In this document: one piece after another, positions 15,073-24,539 of the stretch
Layout of the letters: each line of letters opens with the position of its first letter
How positions within the stretch are numbered: the first letter of the stretch is position 1
DNA from: JBMZCV01 sp049613665
GTDB taxonomy: Bacteria > Bacteroidota > Bacteroidia > Chitinophagales > UBA2359
Direction of reading: 5' to 3'
Length of the DNA: 52,035 bases
Assembly: GCA_049613665.1 (NCBI GenBank)
Contig: JBMZCV010000010.1
Location: forward strand, 1-52,035
The notes under the pieces: generated by a model
The model's database searches: none
Seen by the model: only the letters and a program-made list of their open reading frames with translations
What the model was told of the DNA's origin: nothing
Position numbers and translations under genes: made by a program

Positions 15073-17073
15073 ATGACAGCTACACAAATATTTTATCAAA
15101 ACATTGCCCAAATTAGAGATTTGTTTCATAAATATGGTCGTTTTGATGATGCTAATGCCAAACTAGACGAATTGTCGAAATACTTATGTATTTATGTTTA
15201 TGAAAAACAAAGTCCAAAGTTAGCAAAATATAATATAGCAAGCTTACTTATTGAGTTTGAAAAAAACAATTCTTTTTCACTTGTTTCAAAAATTCAAGAA
15301 TTGTTTCATCAAGTTATACTTATTGATGAATTAAAAGATGCCAATGGACATTCCATATTTAAAAATTCGGCAAAGCTAAATATTGCAGCCGATGACCATC
15401 AGTTTGCTTATGCTTTATTAAAATTAGTTTGCAATGCTGTTGATGGCATTATTGAAGGCGAAAGAAACTTTGATGTTCTCAATGAATGTTTTGGACACTT
15501 TGTGAGAGCTAATTTTAGAAATCACATTGAAGATGCCCAATATATGACTCCCAATGAAGTAGTCGAATTTATTTGCGATATAGCACTTCACGATATAAAT
15601 GTCACAGATGTAGATTTAAAAGAATTTATAGTTTTAGACCCTTGTTGTGGTGTTGGCTCGTTTATTTCTACATTTTATCAAAAAAACTTAACTTCAAAAA
15701 AGGTTAAAAATCTAACAGTCATTGGCCAAGATAAAGTAGAAAGAATGGCCAGATTATCGAAAATAAACCTTTTTCTTGCCAACAATAAAAAGCATATTAT
15801 TTCAAACAACAATTCACTTTCAGGAAAGTCTGCACTTGATAATTTGCATGGAAAAGTTGATTTAATACTAACCAATCCTCCTTTTGGAGCAAAGTTTACG
15901 AGCGATGAATTAAAAGTTGATGCAAAAAAAAATTATCCTCATTTATTTGATATTATAGTAAGAAAAAACAAAACGTTTAACTCAGAAGTCTTATTCGTTG
16001 ATAAATGCCTTTCTTTGCTAAAACCAAATGGTAAATTGTTGGCAGTAGTGCCAGATAGCGTTATTTCCTCTAAGGGCCTTAATGAAATGTTAAGACGTAG
16101 ATTAGCGTATAAAAATAATATTCACATTAAAGCTATTATAGAATTGCCAAATGTCACTTTCGCACAAGCAGGCACACGCACCAAAACAAGTATTCTTTAT
16201 ATTGAGAAAGGAACAAGCAAAATTTCTAATACTTTTATTGCGAAAAGCGAAAGTATTGGTTTTGAAGTTAGTACCAAAAAAGGTGCAACCATAAAACATG
16301 AGCAAGGCGAAAATGATTTGTTAAGTATTTTTAAAGCTTATGTTTCGCAAATGGATTTTAAGAATGGTTTGGATATTCAAAAAGTCATTCAAAAACAGCC
16401 TTCTTGTGTTGCTATTCCTTCCGAATGGTTAAAAGAACAAACATGGACTCCCAACCATTATAAAGCATCAAAATTTACTTCTTTTGATAATATGAAAATT
16501 CCAGCAAAAGAAGTAAACTTTGTAAAGTTGTCAGATATTGCATTTTTCGATACCAAAAAGAGAAAGAAAGAAATTTTGGCCAATGATGCAAAATGTATTA
16601 GCGTACTTCATATAAACGATGAAAATTTAAACTATGAAGATTTTCTAAATTATGCTCCCAAATATATGGGCATTCCTTGTCAAAATGGCGATTTGCTCTT
16701 TTCAAAAATAAACCCTAGAATTGTTAGAATATTTGTTATACCTAATTTACCTTATGCTTTAAGCTGTTCTTCCGAATTTGAAGTACTCAATTCTTCAACC
16801 GAACTGAGCAATTATGCTCTAAAAATGTTGTTATTGTTGCCTGCTGTTCAAATTCAAATTAAAGCTTCTACTTCTGGCACATCGTCTTCTCACAATAGAA
16901 TAAAAACTAACGAATTATCTAATCTTATTATTCCAATGCCCAAAAAAGGTAGCAACTATTATACATCTTTTATTGAAAAAGCAAAAAAATACGAAGAAGA
17001 CAGTATCGCCTACAACAATTTAATTTTTACTATGTATAAAACTAAAATGGAAGTTTTCGACATGGTTGAATAA
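15073..17073 (+). CDS. type I-like N6-adenine DNA methyltransferase fused to a target-recognition domain
   Basis: 666 aa. A helical N-terminal part is followed by the HsdM-type MTPNEVVEFI segment (about 158). SAM motif I is DPCCGVGSF (189-197) and catalytic motif IV is NPPF (268-271). After about residue 470 comes one HsdS-like half: GDLLFSKINPR, CSSEFEVL, then GTSSSHNRIKTNELSNLIIP. This is a single-chain gamma-class modification enzyme that reads its own target. Its stop codon is 3 bp from the convergent stop of the next gene, a putative restriction enzyme, so the two form a type II system. The bipartite-target style fits a GATNNNNATC-like site if the partner is MamI-like (inference). Confidence 0.85.
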   Translation: MTATQIFYQNIAQIRDLFHKYGRFDDANAKLDELSKYLCIYVYEKQSPKLAKYNIASLLIEFEKNNSFSLVSKIQELFHQVILIDELKDANGHSIFKNSAKLNIAADDHQFAYALLKLVCNAVDGIIEGERNFDVLNECFGHFVRANFRNHIEDAQYMTPNEVVEFICDIALHDINVTDVDLKEFIVLDPCCGVGSFISTFYQKNLTSKKVKNLTVIGQDKVERMARLSKINLFLANNKKHIISNNNSLSGKSALDNLHGKVDLILTNPPFGAKFTSDELKVDAKKNYPHLFDIIVRKNKTFNSEVLFVDKCLSLLKPNGKLLAVVPDSVISSKGLNEMLRRRLAYKNNIHIKAIIELPNVTFAQAGTRTKTSILYIEKGTSKISNTFIAKSESIGFEVSTKKGATIKHEQGENDLLSIFKAYVSQMDFKNGLDIQKVIQKQPSCVAIPSEWLKEQTWTPNHYKASKFTSFDNMKIPAKEVNFVKLSDIAFFDTKKRKKEILANDAKCISVLHINDENLNYEDFLNYAPKYMGIPCQNGDLLFSKINPRIVRIFVIPNLPYALSCSSEFEVLNSSTELSNYALKMLLLLPAVQIQIKASTSGTSSSHNRIKTNELSNLIIPMPKKGSNYYTSFIEKAKKYEEDSIAYNNLIFTMYKTKMEVFDMVE

Positions 17074-17076
17074 AAT

Positions 17077-17718
17077 TTAAACTGCCTCCAAACACATTCC
17101 CCTTGTCAAGACACTTTTTTTGAAATATACAATGTCATACGACAATTTATTGCTATTCCAAATAGCTTCTAAAAAAAGCGGATAGTGCAAGTTTCCACAA
17201 CTATTTCTAAATTCATTAGAGTTTTTACCTCTTGGCGGATGCAACTGAAAGTTATTGCTAGTAATAATGCCTTCATCTCTTTTTTTATACCAAACAGCAC
17301 ACATTTTGCGAAAAAAAGGGTCTTTAGGTGGCCGAACAAGCCAAACTCTGCATCTTTCGCTTTTATGTTTAGGTTCATTATCCCACAAAACAAAAATAAG
17401 TTTTGGCATAGTATCTAAATAAGATAAATTACCAGAATATTCGCTTTTTGTACCTGCTTTAATAACGCCATTAAAGCGTGGTGTATCAATTGCTCCCCAT
17501 GTATTAGCACCTTTTACATCTGAGCCATCAAGTAAATCAGGGCCTTTTTTTCGCCCATATCCTTCTATTCCTGTTAGCAAACTAGCTAATATTTGAGACC
17601 AAGCTCTTGTATCAGTTGGCGTAGGCTGTTTTGTTGCTTTTGCATAAGGTTCGACAGCAAAAAATGATTGATGGTGTAAATTAAGAAATGTAAGCACTTC
17701 CCTCAAATCTGTATTCAT
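17077..17718 (-). CDS. putative type II restriction endonuclease, MamI-like
   Basis: 213 aa. The central block GYGRKKGPDLLDGSDVKGAN holds a PD-(D/E)xK-like arrangement (Asp61, Asp64, Asp67-Val-Lys69). The stretches GAIDTPRFNGVIKAGT and a later CR-WLVRPPKDPFFR look to me like the MamI restriction-enzyme family; this is recollection, not a search. The gene is convergent with the adjacent adenine methyltransferase, tail to tail with 3 bp between, which strongly supports restriction function. The exact specificity is unknown. The frame is intact, so the system is probably active. Confidence 0.65.
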   Translation of the reverse strand: MNTDLREVLTFLNLHHQSFFAVEPYAKATKQPTPTDTRAWSQILASLLTGIEGYGRKKGPDLLDGSDVKGANTWGAIDTPRFNGVIKAGTKSEYSGNLSYLDTMPKLIFVLWDNEPKHKSERCRVWLVRPPKDPFFRKMCAVWYKKRDEGIITSNNFQLHPPRGKNSNEFRNSCGNLHYPLFLEAIWNSNKLSYDIVYFKKSVLTRGMCLEAV

Positions 17719-17865
17719 TGGTTATGTTTTTTGATGGCTAAAATATACTCTTCCTTTCATTTCTCAAAATAAAAAAACGAGCATATCAGCCACTTATTTT
17801 TCGAGAAATAAAAAGCTAATACACTCGCACATTTTAATGCTTTATTTTTTTTGAAGCAAAAAAGC

Positions 17866-18750
17866 TTATCCGATAAACTCGCCTTTCAAAGCTCTAGCCA
17901 TCGTCAAACCAATGATAGCTGGCGACTCTACTACTTGAATGCCACACTGACGCATGATTTCCATTTTGGCAGCAGCCGTATCGTCTTTTCCGCCGATAAT
18001 AGCACCTGCATGTCCCATTCTACGGCCTGGAGGAGCTGTTTGACCAGCAATAAAACCGACAACAGGTTTTGTAGCATTGGCTTTAATCCAATTTGCTGCG
18101 TCAGCTTCCATTTGTCCACCGATTTCGCCAATCATAATGATACCTTCTGTGTCTGGGTCGTTCATCAACAATTCGACAGCATCTTTTGTGGTAGTGCCAA
18201 TAATTGGGTCGCCACCAATGCCGATGCAAGTAGATTGTCCCAAGCCTTCTTTGGTTACTTGATCAACTGCTTCGTAAGTCAAAGTACCAGAACGAGATAC
18301 AATACCGATAGTACCTGGACGATGAATGAAGCCTGGCATAATACCTACTTTCGCTTCGCCTGGTGTCATAATACCTGGGCAGTTAGGGCCTATTAAGCGG
18401 CTTTTTTTACCTGCTAGATAAGACTTTACCTTTACCATATCTTGCACAGGAATACCCTCTGTAATAGCAACAATCACTTCAATGCCAGCGTCGGCAGCTT
18501 CCATAATGGCATCGGCCGCAAAACGTGGAGGCACGAAAATAATGGATACATTTGCTCCCTCATTGCTTACTGCATCAGAAACAGTATTGAAAACAGGACG
18601 TTCTAGGTGTATCAAACCACCTTTTCCTGGTGTTACACCACCTACTACATTTGTGCCGTATTCAATCATTTGACCAGCGTGAAAAGAACCTTCACGGCCA
18701 GTAAAACCTTGAACAATAACTCTTGAATGTTTATTTACTAATACGCTCAT
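17866..18750 (-). CDS. sucD: succinyl-CoA ligase, alpha subunit
   Basis: 294 aa. CoA-binding Rossmann N-terminus (VIVQGFTGREGSFHAGQMIEYGT), GGVTPGKGG, IGPNCPGIMTPG, and the phospho-His loop GHAGAIIGG with His247. It forms succinate and a nucleoside triphosphate from succinyl-CoA together with SucC, which is not next to it (common in this phylum). Length and all motifs are normal. Confidence 0.95.
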   Translation of the reverse strand: MSVLVNKHSRVIVQGFTGREGSFHAGQMIEYGTNVVGGVTPGKGGLIHLERPVFNTVSDAVSNEGANVSIIFVPPRFAADAIMEAADAGIEVIVAITEGIPVQDMVKVKSYLAGKKSRLIGPNCPGIMTPGEAKVGIMPGFIHRPGTIGIVSRSGTLTYEAVDQVTKEGLGQSTCIGIGGDPIIGTTTKDAVELLMNDPDTEGIIMIGEIGGQMEADAANWIKANATKPVVGFIAGQTAPPGRRMGHAGAIIGGKDDTAAAKMEIMRQCGIQVVESPAIIGLTMARALKGEFIG

Positions 18751-18950
18751 GAAATATGTATTCTATATAAATTTAAAATTTTCTATTTTTGTTTTACAAA
18801 TATCAACTTTTTTCCAGAGTTGGTTTTTGCGATGCGAAATTACAATAATTTAAGGTATTTTTAAAACTTGATAAAAATTTTGTCGTGAAATTGGTAGTTT
18901 TTTTAAATTTGAAAATAGCTACTTTTTATTTTTTCGGCAAAAACTATATA

Positions 18951-18987
18951 AAAAGCAGCTTGAGATACTTCCCAAACTGCTTTTTTT
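18951..18987. terminator. bidirectional terminator
   Basis: AAAAGCAG...TTG pairs with CAA...CTGCTTTT around a 10-base loop, with T runs on both strands. It lies between the SDR gene and sucD (both minus strand), next to repeat copy R1. Confidence 0.7.
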
Positions 18988-18990
18988 GTT

Positions 18991-19079
18991 AGCACTATTT
19001 AATAAACGGTCGATTCGTTGCTAACGCATTGATGTTCAGCGTGTTAGCTTCAACGAGATGTATATTTATTTTTGTCTGA
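18991..19079 (+). repeat. palindromic interspersed repeat R1
   Basis: About 90 bp: AGCACTATTTAATAAACGG, then an imperfect hairpin TTCGTTGCTAACGC ... GCGTGTTAGCTTCAACGA, then a tail ending GTCTGACTACT. Nearly identical to R2 (reverse strand). It ends 5 bp before the stop codon of the SDR gene. Confidence 0.85.
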
Positions 19080-19084
19080 CTACT

Positions 19085-20314
19085 CTAATACATTTTTTCT
19101 GAATAAGCAGGTTTCAAAGGCAAGCCAAAGTTTTTTGATTTCGCAAAATTCAGCAAAATTTCAAGTTTTGTTTCCTCAACTTCAGGGCAAAAAAGATTGA
19201 GCTTTTTATACAACGCTTGCAAATTGTCGGTATTAAATTTTATTTTCTCCTGAATAAGATAGGGTGTCAAAAAAACACCAACTACATTATGATAAGTGCT
19301 TTCCAAATTATTTAAGTCTTTTGGCATTTTATCAACAAATGAGTAACCTGTAATGTTTAATACCTTAAAAATTTGCTGAACACACCATTCAGTAGGTGTT
19401 TCTTCTTCATTAACCAAGTGAAAATAATCGCCTTCTAGGTTTTGTATGCAGGTTTGATACAATATTTTGGCGGCAAAATCTACGGGAATAATATTTATGC
19501 CCGAATTTAAATCAGCTAAAACACGAAGTTTTACCTCTAGTTCTTCGTCATAAATCGATTCTGTATTATTTTTACAAACCATCGTTTTCCAATGAAGGAA
19601 AAAAGCAGCCCAGCCATAAAAAACATCAAACTTCGGTATTGCTCCTATTTCGTTTTCCAATAGTCTGCCGCTAATCGTAGTTGGTCTAAATATCCGACAG
19701 CGAAGTCCTGTACGGTCTTGATAGGCTTTTACTAATATTTCGGCTTGCAATTTACTTCTTTCATAAGGATTTCTAAATTTTTGGTCTAAATTTACATAAT
19801 CTGGCTGAATTTCGTTGTAAGTAGCTCCACAAACATAAGCCGTACTGACATAATCAAACTCTTTAACATCTAATTTGGAAACTAAATTTAAAAGATTTTC
19901 TGTACCTTTTACATTGATTTGATGCAGTTTTGCAATATTTTCGGCACTATTTTTAAAATTAGAAAAAGCAGCAAGGTGCATAAAATAATGAATTGTTTTT
20001 CCTTTCAATTTATTCAATTCATCATTACTGATTAATTCGTCATTGGTTAGTTCAATATTGACAAAATGAACTTTTGTATCAAAAAACACCTTTAATTCTG
20101 GTAATTTATCGGAACTCGCTGCCAAATAATCAAGCCCGTCATTAAAAAAGATGTCTTTCATACGCTCAGACAAAGTTTGTTGAGCCGATGAGCGTCCCAA
20201 AATAATTAATTCAATACTATCAAGCTGATGCAAGTTATCTTTAACAATTTCAAAAAATACATTTCTACCAAAAAATCCTGTGACTCCTGTTAATGCAAAT
20301 ACTTTATTCGCCAT
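19085..20314 (-). CDS. extended SDR / thioester-reductase-like NAD(P)-dependent oxidoreductase
   Basis: 409 aa. N-terminal GVTGFFGRNV (10-19) is a Rossmann GxxGxxG cofactor site. MHLAA and STAYVCGA follow, with a catalytic Tyr-x3-Lys at NPYERSK. The overall layout (RSSAQQTLSERM early, IFRPTTISG, long C-terminus) resembles NAD_binding_4 male-sterility/thioester-reductase domains that act on acyl or polyketide thioesters or alcohols. The substrate is unknown. It is monocistronic as far as seen. Confidence 0.75.
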   Translation of the reverse strand: MANKVFALTGVTGFFGRNVFFEIVKDNLHQLDSIELIILGRSSAQQTLSERMKDIFFNDGLDYLAASSDKLPELKVFFDTKVHFVNIELTNDELISNDELNKLKGKTIHYFMHLAAFSNFKNSAENIAKLHQINVKGTENLLNLVSKLDVKEFDYVSTAYVCGATYNEIQPDYVNLDQKFRNPYERSKLQAEILVKAYQDRTGLRCRIFRPTTISGRLLENEIGAIPKFDVFYGWAAFFLHWKTMVCKNNTESIYDEELEVKLRVLADLNSGINIIPVDFAAKILYQTCIQNLEGDYFHLVNEEETPTEWCVQQIFKVLNITGYSFVDKMPKDLNNLESTYHNVVGVFLTPYLIQEKIKFNTDNLQALYKKLNLFCPEVEETKLEILLNFAKSKNFGLPLKPAYSEKMY

Positions 20315-20746
20315 TTTTAATTGTTTAATAGCTGTTTACTTGAAAAGCAAGTTTCTACTTATTCAAGCAAACAAGAGTTAGTAATAAAGGTTGTTTTATG
20401 TGTATTTATTGCACATATTTTGAGTAAATTTACATTCATTTTATATGAAATATGCTTTTTTTCTATTAAAAAAAAGAAACTTGATGAGTCATAGGCTAAC
20501 ATTTTAAATACTGCAAAAATATTTTTTTATCTTTTGTTTTCGTTTTAATACAATTCATTATAACATTAAAATAAAACGGAAATTATTAATCCGTAGCAAC
20601 AAAAAAAACATTTTTCCAAAAAAATTAAAACCCTTTTTTTCCCAAAAGTGTAATAAAAGCAATAGATTAGCGACATATTGAGTAGAAAGTATTAATTTTG
20701 TTATTTCTTTTCATTATTTCAAAAAAAGTAAACTAAATATAAACCT
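20315..20746. other. intergenic region before lepB, only a -7-like box seen
   Basis: Divergent spacer of 432 bp, very AT-rich. The only recognisable signal is TAATTTTG (20693-20700), matching TAnnTTTG, 47 bp before the signal-peptidase start. No repeat-family copy or ORF was recognised. Confidence 0.4.
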
Positions 20747-21928
20747 ATGGATTTCGATAGCTGGCAAAAAAAACAAGGCAATACGAATGTTAAAGCAAAA
20801 GAGCAAAAACCAAAAGCAAAGCAAAAGTCGTGGAAACGAGAGTTGTTAGAGTTGGCTATTATTGCATTTATTATCGTTCCGCTCATCAATATTTTCGTGT
20901 TGCAATCTTATGCTATTCCGACTTCTTCTATGGAAAATGAAATGTTGGTAGGCGACAAACTTTTTGTTAGCAAATTTCATTATGGTGCAAGAGTGCCGAT
21001 GACTCCTATTGCATTTCCGTATGTGCACAATACTTTGTTTGGCTCGCCATCTTATACCGAAGCTGTCAAATTGCCATATAAAAGACTGCCTGGCATTGCT
21101 CCTTTGAAGCGAAACAACATCGTGGTATTCAATTATCCAGGCGATGTGAAATATGATATTCCTGTCGATAAGCGAGAAAATTATGTGAAGCGTTGTGTGG
21201 CAGTAGCTGGCGATGAAATTCAAGTGATTGAAGGCGAAGTTTTTATAAATGGCGAAAAAGGCGAAAAGCTGAGAAATCTACAACATGCCTACCAAGTTAT
21301 GACGACAAATGAACCTTTCAATCCGAAAAAAATAAAAGAATTGGGCGTTTCAGAAGTCTATCGTTTTCCGAAACGTGGCAATGAACCTGCTATTCCAATT
21401 TCAAAACTCGGTGGTGTGAAAGCTTCTGCTTATACTTTTATGCTGACCGAAAAAGCAGCAGCAGCTTTAGAAAAAATGAGCAATGTGCAAGTTGTCAAAA
21501 GAATGATACAGCCTGTCGAAGCAGCAGATGTATATATTTTTCCTCGTGACGAGCGTTTTGCGTGGAATGTCGATAATTTTGGCCCTGTTTATTTGCCAAA
21601 AGCTGGCGAAAGTATCAAATTGGACTCTACCAACTTTGCGATTTACGAATATCATATTCGCAACTACGAAGGCGAAAAAGATATTACTTTCAAAAATAAT
21701 CAAGCTTATCTCAACGGAAAAGCCATTGAAAGTTATACTTTTAAACAAAATTACTACTTTATGATGGGCGACAACCGACACAATTCGGCCGACTCTCGCT
21801 ATTGGGGTTTTGTGCCAGAAGACCATATCGTGGGCAAACCAATTTTCGTGTGGCTTTCTACCGAAAAAGATGCCACAGGTTGGTCTGACTGGGTGCGTTG
21901 GGGAAAAAGTATGAGAACTGTTCAATAG
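20747..21928 (+). CDS. lepB: signal peptidase I (first of two tandem paralogues)
   Basis: 393 aa. A basic N-terminus and one transmembrane helix (about 32-53) are followed by box B IPTSSMENEM with nucleophile Ser61. Box D is RENYVKRCVAVAGD with general-base Lys148; box E is GDNRHNSADSRYWGFVP near the C-terminus. It cleaves signal peptides at the periplasmic face of the inner membrane. At 393 aa it is longer than Gram-positive SPases because of a large insert between boxes D and E, usual for this phylum. Confidence 0.92.
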   Translation: MDFDSWQKKQGNTNVKAKEQKPKAKQKSWKRELLELAIIAFIIVPLINIFVLQSYAIPTSSMENEMLVGDKLFVSKFHYGARVPMTPIAFPYVHNTLFGSPSYTEAVKLPYKRLPGIAPLKRNNIVVFNYPGDVKYDIPVDKRENYVKRCVAVAGDEIQVIEGEVFINGEKGEKLRNLQHAYQVMTTNEPFNPKKIKELGVSEVYRFPKRGNEPAIPISKLGGVKASAYTFMLTEKAAAALEKMSNVQVVKRMIQPVEAADVYIFPRDERFAWNVDNFGPVYLPKAGESIKLDSTNFAIYEYHIRNYEGEKDITFKNNQAYLNGKAIESYTFKQNYYFMMGDNRHNSADSRYWGFVPEDHIVGKPIFVWLSTEKDATGWSDWVRWGKSMRTVQ

Positions 21929-21958
21929 TTTTTAATTTTTAGTGATGAGTTTTTAGTT

Positions 21959-22309
21959 CAATGGTTCTGACAATTTTTATGACATCATTTTATATAATTG
22001 TTAATTATAACAAGTGTTTTTTTATCAAAAAAACACCATTTTTCAATAAAACCTGTCAAATGGAGTATCGAATTTAAGCATAACAAGAATATTGTTTTTC
22101 GCTCCAAAAAGTGCCAAATAAACTATAAAACAGGTATGAGTTTTCAACTCGTGCTGGTACACTTTTTTGTTGATTTTTTTTAAATATTAAGACTTATTAT
22201 TTTGTCATTTCTTACAAAAAATAGGGCGAATGTTTATAAAAAAACACCATGAAATTCGACAGCCCACCTGTCAGATTTTCCCAAAAAGGGATAAATATCC
22301 GAACCTTTA
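21959..22309. mobile_element. MITE-like element of about 350 bp between the lepB paralogues
   Basis: Ends CAATGGTTCTGA and (reverse complement) TAAAGGTTCGGA are similar to each other and to the 181-bp family ends. TTAGTT flanks both sides (21953-21958 and 22310-22315), a probable 6-bp target duplication. Internally there is a 10-bp hairpin (GTGTTTTTTT, about 22015-22037) and an inverted pair around 22046-22073 and 22252-22279. No ORF. Confidence 0.6.
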
Positions 22310-22406
22310 TTAGTTAAAAAAAGAATTAAAAACATTTTTAAAATAACAAAAAAGCTTATAAATTTAACAGAGTTAATTTATAAGCTTTTCTATATATAAT
22401 AATACA

Positions 22407-23639
22407 ATGACAACTCCTTCTGATTCGAGTGTTGAACCTAACGAAAAACCGATTAAAAAGAAGCCAAAACCGCTTTGGCGTGAATGGTTTGATGCCTTGT
22501 TTTTCGCTATTATTGCGGCCACCATCATCCGCACTTTTTTCATTGAAGCCTACACTATTCCGACTTCTTCGATGGAAAAAACTATGCTTGTAGGCGATTA
22601 TCTTTTTGTTAGCAAGCTAAATTATGGTGCAAGAGTGCCAATGACACCGCTTTCGTTTCCTTTCGCACATCATACGATGCCTTTTACGGGTGGCAAATCA
22701 TATAGCGAAGCTTTGAAATTGCCTTATTGGAGACTGCCTGGTTTTCAAGATATAAAACGCAACGATATTATTGTTTTCAATTATCCGATGGAAAGTATGC
22801 GGCCTGTCGATAAGCGAGAAAACTATATCAAACGTTGTGTTGGGTTGCCAAGTGATACGCTACAAATCGTGAATCGGCAGTTGCTCATCAACAACGATAA
22901 ATCGGAAGATATGGGCAATATGCAGTTTAATTATTTTGTGCGAACAAACGGCAATCACATCAATAAAAACGATTTATTTAAGCTAAATATCACAGAAGGT
23001 GGTTTGAACGAAGCCACCGATAGTTTCAATTTGTATAAATATGCTTTGACGCTCGAAAGTCTGGAAAAGATGTCGAAATTTAAGAATGTCGTCAAAATAG
23101 ATACCGTTATGCGTGACAAAGGTATTTATAGCGAAGAGGTGTTTCCGCTTTATCCAAAATTGATGCAAATGGCTCATGCCGAACATCATAATCAAGATAC
23201 GATAACTAAAGTTTCTAAGCAAATTATGAAAAGTTTTGCGTGGAATATCGACAACTTTGGCCCTTTGGTAGTGCCAGCGAAAGGCGACACGGTAGAACTA
23301 AACTTAGAAAATATTTATTTGTATGAACGCATTATTAGGGTGCATGAACACAATGATTTGCAGTTTAACAATGACCAAATACGCATCAATGGCAAGGTGG
23401 CGACTTCTTATGTTTTCAAGATGAATTATTATTTTATGATGGGCGACAACCGACACAATTCGGCGGACTCTCGCTATTGGGGTTTTGTGCCAGAAGACCA
23501 TATCGTGGGCAAAGGCTGGCTAGTGTGGCTCTCGCTAAAACCGATAAATCTCAATCGCAAGGCTGGCTTTTTTAGCAAATATGTGTTTAAAGGGAAAGAA
23601 GTGCGTTGGGATAGGTTTTTTAAGTGGATACATGAGTAA
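22407..23639 (+). CDS. lepB: signal peptidase I (second tandem paralogue)
   Basis: 410 aa, same architecture as the preceding gene: transmembrane helix at about 29-46, IPTSSMEKTM with Ser55, RENYIKRCVGLPSD with Lys142, and an identical GDNRHNSADSRYWGFVPEDH box. The middle insert diverges strongly from the first copy, which suggests different substrate preference or structural role. Both are intact. Probably an old tandem duplication. Confidence 0.92.
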   Translation: MTTPSDSSVEPNEKPIKKKPKPLWREWFDALFFAIIAATIIRTFFIEAYTIPTSSMEKTMLVGDYLFVSKLNYGARVPMTPLSFPFAHHTMPFTGGKSYSEALKLPYWRLPGFQDIKRNDIIVFNYPMESMRPVDKRENYIKRCVGLPSDTLQIVNRQLLINNDKSEDMGNMQFNYFVRTNGNHINKNDLFKLNITEGGLNEATDSFNLYKYALTLESLEKMSKFKNVVKIDTVMRDKGIYSEEVFPLYPKLMQMAHAEHHNQDTITKVSKQIMKSFAWNIDNFGPLVVPAKGDTVELNLENIYLYERIIRVHEHNDLQFNNDQIRINGKVATSYVFKMNYYFMMGDNRHNSADSRYWGFVPEDHIVGKGWLVWLSLKPINLNRKAGFFSKYVFKGKEVRWDRFFKWIHE

Positions 23640-23662
23640 AATCACTTAAAAGGCTCAATAGT

Positions 23663-23681
23663 GGTAGGTTTTATACCTACC
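23663..23681 (+). terminator. hairpin after the second lepB
   Basis: GGTAGGT ... ACCTACC hairpin 24 bp past the stop codon, without a strong U-tract. It is preceded by GCTCAATAGTGG, the same 12-mer that precedes the hairpin at 291-309. Confidence 0.45.
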
Positions 23682-23817
23682 AAAACCATATTTTTACAAA
23701 AACAAATAATCAGCGAAAAACATAAGCGGTTTGTTCTAAAAAAAATGGATTAGAAATGTATTTATCAGAATTATATAAAAAACATATTATTATAATAAGA
23801 ACTTTCTCGTGCTAAAA

Positions 23818-24522
23818 CTACATATCTATCCGATAAACCACCCTCGGATAATCCAAAATATTCACCTTCTTTTTCGTCAGTTGTCGGATAGCATCTCGTG
23901 CAATCCACTTTGCGGCCTTGCTATCTAGTTCCAAGATTTCGTGAGCCTGTACCAAAGCCATTTTATGCAAATCAACATTTCGTTTGCCTATATTTCGCAA
24001 AGCCCAATTTACTGCTTTTTTTACATACTGCCGCTCATCTGTCGCCGCTTGCTTTATGAGTGCGAAAAACTGTTCAAAAACTTCATTTTCGGCTTTTTTA
24101 TCAGCCATACAATAAGCCGCCATCGTTGCGAAAGCTGCTCTTTTTTCAAACTCGGCAGGCCGCAAATACCATTCATTTATTTTTGCAACAGCAAATTCAC
24201 TTTTCGCAAACAAACCCATAGAAAACGAGTCGCAAACCTCCCAATTTTCGAAAGTTTGCACCCATTTTTCCATCAATTCTTCCGTTATCTCTTTTGGCGA
24301 AAACAATTTGCTACACAAAATTCTAGCCTCATAAATACCGCTATCAAACAGTTTTATGGCTAATTCGTTGTTTTTGCCTATTGTTTTCGCCAAAATTTTC
24401 AAATCTTTGTGATAAATGCCAAGTGCATTTTTGGAAACTATGCCAAACTTTTTTTCTTTCAAAAGCACTTTTTCGGCATTTCCCAAATGACGCAACTCCG
24501 CTATTATTTCATCAAAAGTCAT
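23818..24522 (-). CDS. AlkD-like DNA alkylation repair protein (HEAT-like)
   Basis: 234 aa, all-helical, typical of the AlkC/AlkD family: KKFGIVSKNALGI near the N-terminus, GIYEARILCSKL, then NWEVCDSFSMGLF and RQYVKKAVNWALRNIGKRN, which are hallmark AlkD segments. AlkD enzymes excise bulky or cationic alkylated bases. It starts 17 bp after the metalloprotease gene on the same strand and may be co-transcribed. Cytosolic. Confidence 0.85.
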   Translation of the reverse strand: MTFDEIIAELRHLGNAEKVLLKEKKFGIVSKNALGIYHKDLKILAKTIGKNNELAIKLFDSGIYEARILCSKLFSPKEITEELMEKWVQTFENWEVCDSFSMGLFAKSEFAVAKINEWYLRPAEFEKRAAFATMAAYCMADKKAENEVFEQFFALIKQAATDERQYVKKAVNWALRNIGKRNVDLHKMALVQAHEILELDSKAAKWIARDAIRQLTKKKVNILDYPRVVYRIDM

Positions 24523-24539
24523 ACTTATAATCTTGATAT

